Below, piece after piece: positions 1 to 5,385 of a stretch of 5,620 nucleotides of DNA. Below the pieces are notes generated by a model that saw nothing but the letters and a program-made list of their open reading frames with translations, searched no databases and was not told the DNA's origin. This stretch comes from Bacteroidota bacterium (GTDB lineage Bacteria > Bacteroidota > Ignavibacteria > UBA10030 > UBA8401): assembly GCA_030824295.1 (NCBI GenBank), contig JAVBYA010000392.1:1-5620 (forward strand), written 5' to 3'. Position 1 is the first letter of the stretch; every line of letters starts with the position of its first letter. The position numbers and the translations under genes are program-made.

Positions 1-306
1 CACATCGCGTGTATCCACATCGTACGCCGTGCCGTCCACGGTCACAATGCCGGGTGCGCCGGTGTTGATCACGCCGACCTCACGCCGTTCACAAAAGAAC
101 TCTGCCGCCATCTCCTTCTTGCTCGCCAGCAGCGGCAGAGGATCGCTCTCCGGCATGATCCCGCCGATGATGGCACGGTCCACATCGGAGTAGATCAGCG
201 AGATGGTCCCGGATACGAATAAATGTTCCGCGAGGAAATGCCCGCGAAGTTCTTCGGTTGTCATGCGCTGCACTGCCTGTGCGTTCGGTGCGTTCCGTAC
301 TTCCAT
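1..306 (-). CDS. kduI: 5-keto-4-deoxyuronate isomerase, N-terminal part (3' end outside window)
   Basis: Cytoplasmic isomerase converting 5-keto-4-deoxyuronate (4-deoxy-L-threo-5-hexosulose uronate, from unsaturated uronates released by polyuronide lyases) to 2,5-diketo-3-deoxygluconate, the KduD substrate. I translated 102 codons from the ATG at 306-304; the frame is open to the window edge. The protein begins MEVRNAP and matches remembered E. coli KduI along its length: a short helix with EELRGHFL, then LIYSDVDRAIIGGIMP (E. coli MVYSHIDRIIVGGIMP), then FFCERREVGVINTGAPG (YFLERRELGVINIGGAG) and VTVDGTAYDV. The family is about 280 residues, so roughly two thirds, including the metal-binding His/Glu cupin residues, lies beyond position 1 and cannot be checked. 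An AAAGG ribosome site at 314-318, 7 nt before the ATG, supports the start. It lies 35 nt after kduD, in the usual pathway pairing. Confidence 0.93.
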   Translation of the reverse strand, partial: MEVRNAPNAQAVQRMTTEELRGHFLAEHLFVSGTISLIYSDVDRAIIGGIMPESDPLPLLASKKEMAAEFFCERREVGVINTGAPGIVTVDGTAYDVDTRDV

Positions 307-313
307 GATACTG

Positions 314-318
314 CCTTT
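314..318 (-). promoter_or_regulatory. Shine-Dalgarno site of kduI
   Basis: AAAGG on the minus strand, 7 nt upstream of the ATG at 306-304. It fixes the kduI start inside the short kduD-kduI gap and resembles the AAAGG in front of kdgK. Confidence 0.7.
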
Positions 319-341
319 GTATGATCGAATGAGAGAAAAAA

Positions 342-1097
342 TTATCGGGCCAGCCAGCCGCCGTCCACCACCAGCACATGTCCGTTCACATAGTCGGAAG
401 CGGAGGAGGCCAAAAAGACCGCAGCACCGGCAAGGTCCTGTGGTGTACCCCAGCGTGCTGCCGGGATCCGTTCCACGATCGCCTTCTCGCGCACGGGGTC
501 CTCGCGCAGTGCCGTCGTATTATTGGTCGCCATATATCCGGGGGCAATGGCATTCACATTGATCCCGAACTTCCCCCACTCGTTCGCCAGCGCTTTCGTG
601 ATCTGGGCGACGGAACCTTTGCTCGCCGCATACGACGGAACGCGGATGCCTCCCTGGAATGCCAGCAGCGACGCTGTGCTGATGATCTTTCCGTAGTTCC
701 GCTTCATCATGTCCTTCGCTGCCGCCTGCGCCAGAAAGAAGACCGTCTTTGAATTCAGGACCATCACATCATCCCAATCCTTTTCCGTGAAATCGATCGC
801 ATCCATCCGGCGGATGATCCCGGCATTGTTGACCAGGATGTCCACCTTGCCGAACGCTGAGAGTGTCCGTTCGATGACCGCCGGGATGGAACTCATTTCC
901 ATCAGATTCACCACGACCGTTTCGACCTTTCGTCCCATCGCCGTGATCTTCGCAGCCGTTTCGGTGCTTTCCACATAATCCACCAGGACGATATCCGCAC
1001 CGGCCGATGCCAGTCCGAGCGCCATCCCTTGTCCAAGACCGGTGCTTCCGCCGGTCACGACCGCTGTTTTGCCTTCCAGTGAGAACATACCGTTCAT
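342..1097 (-). CDS. kduD: 2-dehydro-3-deoxy-D-gluconate 5-dehydrogenase (SDR family)
   Basis: NAD(P)-dependent cytoplasmic short-chain dehydrogenase that reduces 2,5-diketo-3-deoxygluconate (KduI product) to 2-keto-3-deoxygluconate. The 251-residue protein has every classical SDR landmark: dinucleotide-binding TGGSTGLG at 15-22, NNAG at 90-93, and the catalytic set N115, S143, Y156, K160 (YAASK). Stretches diagnostic of KduD rather than a generic SDR are EKDWDDVMVLN (105-115), FQGGIRVPSY (147-156), NVNAIAPGYMATNNT and the C-terminal SASDYVNGHVLVVDGGWLAR, almost identical to remembered E. coli KduD (253 residues). The ATG at 1097-1095 is preferred because AAAGGA sits 7 nt upstream; an internal ATG at 1088 is less well placed. 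A longer in-frame reading back to 1253 would run through eda and is not credible. The gene starts 4 nt after the eda stop, implying translational coupling. Confidence 0.96.
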   Translation of the reverse strand: MNGMFSLEGKTAVVTGGSTGLGQGMALGLASAGADIVLVDYVESTETAAKITAMGRKVETVVVNLMEMSSIPAVIERTLSAFGKVDILVNNAGIIRRMDAIDFTEKDWDDVMVLNSKTVFFLAQAAAKDMMKRNYGKIISTASLLAFQGGIRVPSYAASKGSVAQITKALANEWGKFGINVNAIAPGYMATNNTTALREDPVREKAIVERIPAARWGTPQDLAGAAVFLASSASDYVNGHVLVVDGGWLAR

Positions 1098-1101
1098 GCG
1101 T

Positions 1102-1749
1102 TCATCCTTTTTTTGCTTTGAGGAAATTGGCATACATCGTTGCGGCGCGCTCGGTGAGCACTTCGTACCGTCCTTCATCGATCGCTGCTTTGTCCAGCAG
1201 ATCGCTTCCGATCCCGACCGCCACAGCTCCCGCGGCGATCCATTCCCCCACATTGCCGATGGTCACGCCGCCGGTCGGCATCAGCTTGATGTGCGGGAAC
1301 GGACCGGAAAGGTCCTTGAAATATTTCGGTCCGAGCGATGTCGCGGGGAACACTTTGCAGACATCCGCACCGGCATTCCATGCCGTGAAGATCTCGGTCG
1401 GCGTGTAACACCCCGGCATGCATGCCACATTGTGTTTACGGCAGACGGCGATCACCTCCAGATTCAGGATGGGACTCACCACGAACTGCGCACCGGCGGC
1501 GATCACTTCTTCCGCGATGGCCGGCGTTGTCACTGTACCGGCGCCGATGAGCACATCGGACGGCATCGTTGCCGCCAGTGTGCGGATGCTCTCCACCGCG
1601 CCGGGAACGGTCATTGTTATTTCGATGCATTTCACACCGCCTTGACGGACGGCATCGATCACTGTTGCGAGTTTCTTCGGGTCCTTCATACGGATAACGG
1701 CAACGACACCGTATTCTTCAATGGTCTTCAGAACTATCTCTTTTGTCAT
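1102..1749 (-). CDS. eda: KDPG aldolase (2-dehydro-3-deoxy-6-phosphogluconate aldolase)
   Basis: Class I aldolase cleaving 2-keto-3-deoxy-6-phosphogluconate to pyruvate and glyceraldehyde-3-phosphate, the last step of the pathway in this cluster. The protein has 215 residues, the normal size for a single-domain TIM barrel. Visible landmarks: VVAVIR at 15-20; catalytic acid/base E43 in IEIT; IGAGTV at 68-73; VVSP at 90-93; MPGCYTPTE at 111-119; Schiff-base K132 in CKVFPA; the phosphate-binding MPTGGV; and a late glycine-rich VGIGSDLL. Where E. coli Eda has Arg49 (EVTLRT) this protein has Thr47 (EITMTV), as in other bacterial members with an EIT-x-T-x-P signature; this may affect C4 specificity (KDPG versus KDPGal). 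The start is the ATG 18 nt after the stop of the DUF4861 gene, with a somewhat distant AAAGGA. Also plausible as a dual KDPG/KHG aldolase. Confidence 0.95.
   Translation of the reverse strand: MTKEIVLKTIEEYGVVAVIRMKDPKKLATVIDAVRQGGVKCIEITMTVPGAVESIRTLAATMPSDVLIGAGTVTTPAIAEEVIAAGAQFVVSPILNLEVIAVCRKHNVACMPGCYTPTEIFTAWNAGADVCKVFPATSLGPKYFKDLSGPFPHIKLMPTGGVTIGNVGEWIAAGAVAVGIGSDLLDKAAIDEGRYEVLTERAATMYANFLKAKKG
1105..1110 (-). promoter_or_regulatory. Shine-Dalgarno site of kduD, inside the end of eda
   Basis: AAAGGA on the minus strand forms the last two sense codons of eda (Lys-Gly) just before its TGA at 1104-1102. It lies 7 nt upstream of the kduD ATG at 1097. It decides the kduD start and ties kduD translation to ribosomes finishing eda. 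Confidence 0.75.
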
Positions 1750-1768
1750 ACGAACGTTCTCATTTCCT

Positions 1769-2935
1769 TTATCGTTTGAATGCTATTTTCAGCGGGTTCG
1801 CAAACCGGACGGCAACGCTGTTCAAGTATTGCTCCCATGCTTCCCTGCTTGTGATGTCGCCCATACGGCTCCATGCGGCGCCGGAATGGTAGGTGATCTT
1901 TGTTCCCTGTTCGATCTCACGGTTCATGAAATATTGCAATGAATCTTCGGAGAATCCGACGGCCGTCCCGGCGGGAAAGAGCACCGCGGTGCCGAGACTT
2001 CCGTTCACACTGTCCGCATTGGTCGCACCCCACAACGAAAGATAACAGGAACCTTCACTCTTCGATACCACGGTATTCGCCCGTTTCACCAGTCCTGCCG
2101 CCAGTTTTAGCGGTGATCGGTCAGCGTTGGAGAGGTATTCCTCTTCGATCCTGTTGAGCTGCTCTCCGGCATCGAGCGTGATCGTTTTCACGACCGTATA
2201 TCTCGCGGTATCGATGCGTAGTCCTGTGTAGATCAGTTCGACTTTCAGGCGGAGCGGACCGTTGGTGATGATCCGATGGTGTGTGAAGAGTCCCGGCTGC
2301 AGCAGTTTGCCGTTCCACACGATACCCGCGCTTCCTGCACCGAGCGTTTTGCCGACGGAAAAGAAATCGGCCCCTTCTCCGCGGTCCTGATGATACGTAT
2401 CCTTTCCGGGCAGACTTCCTTCACTCTCCTTGTACCATTTGGCAACGATCGGATACCGGACGCGCTTCGTCCAGACATCGATCCCATTGTCGACATTCCC
2501 CGCCAGAACGGATCCGTAGACCCGGAACGCGATCCGGTCATTCTCCCATGCAAGGTCTTCGCGGGGAAGAACGTACTGCACATCAACAACGCGGGGCGTC
2601 GGCACTGAATTGACCGGTCTGCGGTACAGTTCGAACTGTCTCGTCTCGTTCGGTTTGAACGATGCCTGGAAGATCAGTTCATCATCAACACCGTCCTGAT
2701 CGTTATCAATGGACTGTGAAACGATCTCCGTTTTCGCCTGAAAGATCGCCATAGTCTCGCCTTTCCACTCCGGATACATCAGGAAGACTCCATCCAGATC
2801 CAGTGAGACCGTTTCCATTGTTCGGGAGACCGCGGCTGGATTCGTGACCGTAAAGAGGATCCCTGCTTTCCTTTCCGTAGCGGACATGCTCGCTGCGAAC
2901 ATGAAAATCATCAAAATAAAATTTCGTGTTCTCAT
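1769..2935 (-). CDS. Secreted DUF4861-type protein of unknown function
   Basis: I assign this 388-residue protein to the DUF4861 family from remembered family features; I know of no proven activity. Residues 1-19 look like a Sec signal peptide: Arg2 and Arg4, a hydrophobic core FILMIFMFAA, then small residues with probable cleavage after A19. The mature part opens with a beta-rich region (LFTVTNPAAVSRTMETVSL) ending in an acidic DNDQDGVDDELIF segment (77-89) with a DxDxDG calcium-loop pattern. Next come LAWENDRIAFRVYG (128-141), YHQDRGEGADFFSVG (181-195) and THHRIITNGPLRLKVEL (218-234), then beta-strand-like repeats. The overall look suggests a carbohydrate-active beta-sandwich, perhaps galactose-mutarotase-like, which is inference. 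The ATG at 2935 overlaps the kdgK stop as ATGA, with AAGGA 7 nt upstream; longer in-frame readings to 3055 run inside kdgK and lose the N-terminal signal. Its place between kdgK and eda ties it to uronate use, probably in the periplasm or at the cell surface. Confidence 0.85.
   Translation of the reverse strand: MRTRNFILMIFMFAASMSATERKAGILFTVTNPAAVSRTMETVSLDLDGVFLMYPEWKGETMAIFQAKTEIVSQSIDNDQDGVDDELIFQASFKPNETRQFELYRRPVNSVPTPRVVDVQYVLPREDLAWENDRIAFRVYGSVLAGNVDNGIDVWTKRVRYPIVAKWYKESEGSLPGKDTYHQDRGEGADFFSVGKTLGAGSAGIVWNGKLLQPGLFTHHRIITNGPLRLKVELIYTGLRIDTARYTVVKTITLDAGEQLNRIEEEYLSNADRSPLKLAAGLVKRANTVVSKSEGSCYLSLWGATNADSVNGSLGTAVLFPAGTAVGFSEDSLQYFMNREIEQGTKITYHSGAAWSRMGDITSREAWEQYLNSVAVRFANPLKIAFKR
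2879..2935 (-). other. Predicted Sec signal peptide of the DUF4861 protein
   Basis: Codes for residues 1-19: a basic start (Arg2, Arg4), a hydrophobic stretch from F6 to A15, and a polar small-residue end (SMSA) before TERK. No cysteine follows at the cleavage site, so a lipoprotein is unlikely. The exact cleavage point (after S16, S18 or A19) cannot be settled by eye. Confidence 0.75.
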
Positions 2936-4017
2936 CGTTTGATCCTTGCGCTTCCGCCCTTGGCAACGTGATTCAACTCTTCCAGCGTGATCATACTGGA
3001 GTCGCCGCGGGTGGTCATCAGCATCGCGCCGTGCGCCACGCCGTAGTTCACACATTCCTGCGGCGTCTTTCCGTTCAGGAATCCGTACGTGAATCCGGAA
3101 GCGAACCCGTCACCGCCCCCCACGCGGTCCTCGATCTCCAGCGCCGGCATCGATATCCCATCGTAGAAAGTCCCTTCGGTCCACATGATCGCGGACCAGT
3201 CGTTCACTCCCGCCGAGCGGACCCCACGCAGCGTCGTGCCGACCACTTTCACATTCGGGAAGTCTTTCACCACTTTGTTCACCATGTTCTTGAACGCCGT
3301 CGTATCGATCTCTCCTTTCTCCACATCCACTCCTTCCACTTCGTATCCTAAGACCTTCTGGAAATCCTCTTCGTTGCCGATCAGGCAGTCGATGTACGGC
3401 ACGAGCGGCTTGGTCGTGGCGATCGCTTCCTTGCTGCTCCAAAGTTTCGAGCGGAAGTTCAGGTCATACGAGACCATCGTCCCGGCTTCGTGCGCTGCTT
3501 TCACTGCTTCGGCAACGACCAAGCGGGTCGATTCGGAGAGCGCGGAGAAGATACCGCCGGTATGGAACCAGCGGACCCCTTCTTCCTGGAACAGTTTCTT
3601 CCAGTTCACTTCGCCCGGCTGGATGCCGGCGGTGGCGGAATAGGCCCGATCGTAGAGTGTTACAGATGCTCTGGGACCGAAACCAACTTCCGTGAAGTTC
3701 AGTCCGATGCGGTCCTTCTTCCCCATTCCGTCATATTTGCGGGTGACGGCATGGTCCACATTCACACCGACAGCGCGGGCGTGGTTCTTTACGATAGCTC
3801 CGACCGGGGAGTCGTTCAGTCCGCCGACCCAGCCGGTCCGCAGACCGAGGCGCGAGAGCGCGTAAGAGACATTGTATTCGCCGCCGCCGACCCATACTTC
3901 CAGGGTGGGAGTGAACTCGATACGCTGGTGGCCGGGAGGCGAGAGGCGGACCATGCATTCTCCCAGGGAGACGAGGTCATAACGGGTGTCAGACGCGGAT
4001 TTGATCTTGAGTGCCAT
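2932..4017 (-). CDS. kdgK: 2-keto-3-deoxygluconate kinase (PfkB/ribokinase family)
   Basis: Cytoplasmic ATP-dependent kinase expected to phosphorylate 2-keto-3-deoxygluconate to KDPG, the Eda substrate. The 361-residue protein shows the PfkB plan: an opening strand DLVSLGECMVRLSP (14-27), sugar-binding GGGEYNVSYALSRLG (from residue 44), SYDLNFRSKLW in the middle, IGNEEDF, and the C-terminal anion-hole/catalytic segment DRVGGGDGFASG with probable catalytic base D303. DRxGGGD replaces the more general DTxGAGD and occurs in one group of KDG kinases. It is longer than E. coli KdgK (about 310), chiefly in the region between IGNEEDF and the GGGD motif. The ATG at 4017 is chosen because AAAGG lies 8 nt upstream; an in-frame TTG at 4053 has no such site and abuts a hairpin. 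The stop overlaps the DUF4861 start by 4 nt. Another sugar kinase specificity is possible, but context strongly favours KDG. Confidence 0.9.
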   Translation of the reverse strand: MALKIKSASDTRYDLVSLGECMVRLSPPGHQRIEFTPTLEVWVGGGEYNVSYALSRLGLRTGWVGGLNDSPVGAIVKNHARAVGVNVDHAVTRKYDGMGKKDRIGLNFTEVGFGPRASVTLYDRAYSATAGIQPGEVNWKKLFQEEGVRWFHTGGIFSALSESTRLVVAEAVKAAHEAGTMVSYDLNFRSKLWSSKEAIATTKPLVPYIDCLIGNEEDFQKVLGYEVEGVDVEKGEIDTTAFKNMVNKVVKDFPNVKVVGTTLRGVRSAGVNDWSAIMWTEGTFYDGISMPALEIEDRVGGGDGFASGFTYGFLNGKTPQECVNYGVAHGAMLMTTRGDSSMITLEELNHVAKGGSARIKR

Positions 4018-4025
4018 TGCTGTTG

Positions 4026-4030
4026 CCTTT
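4026..4030 (-). promoter_or_regulatory. Shine-Dalgarno site of kdgK
   Basis: AAAGG on the minus strand, 8 nt before the ATG at 4017-4015. It favours this start over the upstream in-frame TTG at 4053. Confidence 0.7.
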
Positions 4031-4062
4031 GTGATAAGTTGAAGAATCGTCAATACGAAAAG

Positions 4063-4086
4063 CGTACGGGGATCGCTCCCCGTACG
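4063..4086 (-). terminator. Hairpin between exuT and kdgK: possible partial terminator or RNA-processing element
   Basis: A perfect 10-bp inverted repeat (arms 4063-4072 and 4077-4086) encloses a 4-nt loop. Read on the transcribed minus strand the RNA is CGUACGGGGA, loop GCGA, then UCCCCGUACG, followed at once by CUUUUCG. The stem is GC-rich and the loop is a GNRA tetraloop only on this strand, which argues for an RNA structure rather than a DNA operator. The U tract is only four long, so full termination is doubtful. Partial termination, or protection of the exuT mRNA 3' end, would let the transporter and the kdgK-to-kduI segment be expressed at different levels. It lies 24 nt after the exuT stop. 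Confidence 0.6.
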
Positions 4087-4110
4087 GATGGATGAAGATC
4101 GAAACAGTGT

Positions 4111-5370
4111 TTACACTTCCGCCGGTTCCAGATTCGGGACGAGCAGATGGATGATGAGGAGTGCGATCAGATACATACTGCCGGCGATGACGAAGATCAG
4201 GAAGTAACTCCCGGTCCATTCCAGAATGTATCCGACAGCTTTTGCGACCACCATACCGCCGAGCGCTCCGGCCATTCCGCCGATGCCGACCACCGAGCCG
4301 ACAGCGCGGCGCGGGAACATGTCCGATGCAATGGTGAAGATGTTCGCCGACCAGCCTTGATGGGCCGCTGCTGCGATGCTCACCAGACCGACCGCTACCC
4401 AAAGGTTACTCGTCATGGAAGCGAAGACGATCGGCACGACGGCAATGGCGCAGATCAGCATTGCAGTCTTGCGGGACTTGTTGATGGTCCACCCTTTCTT
4501 GATGAAATGGGAGGAGAGCCACCCGCCGCCGATACTGCCGACATCCGCCACCAGATAGATGACCACGAGCGGGAGTCCGACCGAAAGAAGCGTGATACCG
4601 TGGTTCTTGTTGAGGAAATCCGGCACCCAGAAGAGATAGAGCCACCAGATCGGATCGGTCATGAATTTGCCGATGGCGAATGCCCAGGTCTGGCGATGCG
4701 GGAAGAGACTGCGCCACGGGATCTTCGTTGTCGGCTCTTCCGGATCACTCTGGATATGCGCCAGTTCAGCTTTCGTTACTTTCGGATGTTCATTCGGATG
4801 ATAGTATAACATCCACCAGAAGCCCAGCCAGAGGAAACCGATCGCGCCGGTGATGATGAAGGCTTCCTGCCACCCGTAGGTGATGGTGATCCACGGAACG
4901 ATGATCGGTGCGATGACCGCGCCCACGTTGCTGCCGGCATTGAAGATCCCTGTGGCGAACGCACGTTCCTTCTTTGGGAACCACTCCGCTACGGTTTTGA
5001 TAGCGGCGGGGAAATTGCCGGATTCTCCCAATCCGAGGGCAAACCGTGCAGCAGCAAATCCGGTGACCGATTTTGCCAATGCATGCGTCATAGCGGCAAT
5101 ACTCCAGAAAATGATCGCCAGGGTGAATCCCTTCTTCGTTCCCAACCAATCCATCAGCCGGCCGACCAGCAGCAGACCGATCGCATACGCGAACTGGAAC
5201 GAGAGCACGATGTTGCTGTAGTCGATCTCATCCCAATGTAGTTCCTTCGCCAGCGTCGGTTTCAGGATGCCGATGATCTGCCGGTCGATGTAGTTGATGG
5301 TCGTAGCAAAGAAGAGCAGAGCGACGATCGCCCACCGGTAGTTCCCGATCTTTTGTTTGACTGTTTCCAT
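4111..5370 (-). CDS. exuT: MFS hexuronate transporter, ExuT-like (anion:cation symporter family)
   Basis: Inner-membrane carrier of 419 residues, expected to import hexuronates (galacturonate, glucuronate, perhaps keto-deoxy forms) by proton symport. It has the normal MFS length, with about twelve hydrophobic segments and a central hydrophilic loop (about residues 190-220, HPNEHPKVTKAELAHI onward). ACS-family landmarks: TTINYIDRQIIG (23-34) in TM1; the MFS motif-A loop GRLMDWLGTKKG (70-81) between TM2 and TM3; RFALGLGESGNFPAAIKTVAEWFP (from residue 109) in TM4; FNAGSNVGAVIAP in TM5; and PRRAVGSVVGIGGMAGALGGM in the second half. These closely resemble ExuT and bacterial hexuronate MFS proteins. 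The ATG at 5370 has GGAG 10 nt upstream and lies 15 nt after the uxaB-like stop. The family is certain; substrate is inferred from sequence likeness and neighbours. Symbol given by similarity. Confidence 0.9.
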   Translation of the reverse strand: METVKQKIGNYRWAIVALLFFATTINYIDRQIIGILKPTLAKELHWDEIDYSNIVLSFQFAYAIGLLLVGRLMDWLGTKKGFTLAIIFWSIAAMTHALAKSVTGFAAARFALGLGESGNFPAAIKTVAEWFPKKERAFATGIFNAGSNVGAVIAPIIVPWITITYGWQEAFIITGAIGFLWLGFWWMLYYHPNEHPKVTKAELAHIQSDPEEPTTKIPWRSLFPHRQTWAFAIGKFMTDPIWWLYLFWVPDFLNKNHGITLLSVGLPLVVIYLVADVGSIGGGWLSSHFIKKGWTINKSRKTAMLICAIAVVPIVFASMTSNLWVAVGLVSIAAAAHQGWSANIFTIASDMFPRRAVGSVVGIGGMAGALGGMVVAKAVGYILEWTGSYFLIFVIAGSMYLIALLIIHLLVPNLEPAEV

Positions 5371-5380
5371 TGATTGTGGT

Positions 5381-5384
5381 CTCC
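5381..5384 (-). promoter_or_regulatory. Shine-Dalgarno site of exuT
   Basis: GGAG (within ACGGAG) on the minus strand, 10 nt before the exuT ATG and immediately after the stop codon of the preceding gene. Confidence 0.6.
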
Positions 5385-5385
5385 G

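Noticed and set aside
325..350. T-rich run after the kduD stop as a terminator
   Set aside because: Six T residues follow the stop, but I find no convincing stem before them, and kduI follows at once with its own ribosome site.
1097..1253. N-terminal extension of kduD to an upstream ATG at 1253
   Set aside because: The extension is encoded inside eda in another frame and has no counterpart in KduD proteins; the site at 1097 has a good Shine-Dalgarno and gives the family length.
1042..1779. Long plus-strand open frame (245 codons) opposite eda and kduD
   Set aside because: It runs antisense over well-recognised enzymes, its residues are dominated by His/Arg/Asp typical of shadow frames, and no domain is recognisable.
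1760..1780. Similar CAAACGATRA ends of the DUF4861 gene and kdgK, each near ATGAGAAC
   Set aside because: The shared stretch is about ten bases and reflects similar Lys-Arg-stop endings; too short to support duplication or a regulatory repeat.
4018..4053. kdgK start at the in-frame TTG at 4053
   Set aside because: No ribosome site precedes it and it lies just after the hairpin; the ATG at 4017 has AAAGG at 8 nt.
4025..4056. Possible promoter between the hairpin and kdgK (TTGACG on the minus strand)
   Set aside because: The -35-like hexamer has no acceptable -10 at 16-18 nt; the position would fall on the kdgK Shine-Dalgarno.
3490..4095. Plus-strand open frame (201 codons) opposite kdgK
   Set aside because: Antisense shadow of a conserved kinase gene, low-complexity composition, no family resemblance.
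4147..4809. Plus-strand open frame (220 codons) opposite exuT
   Set aside because: Antisense shadow; very rich in Asp, His and Arg, as expected from reversed membrane-protein codons.
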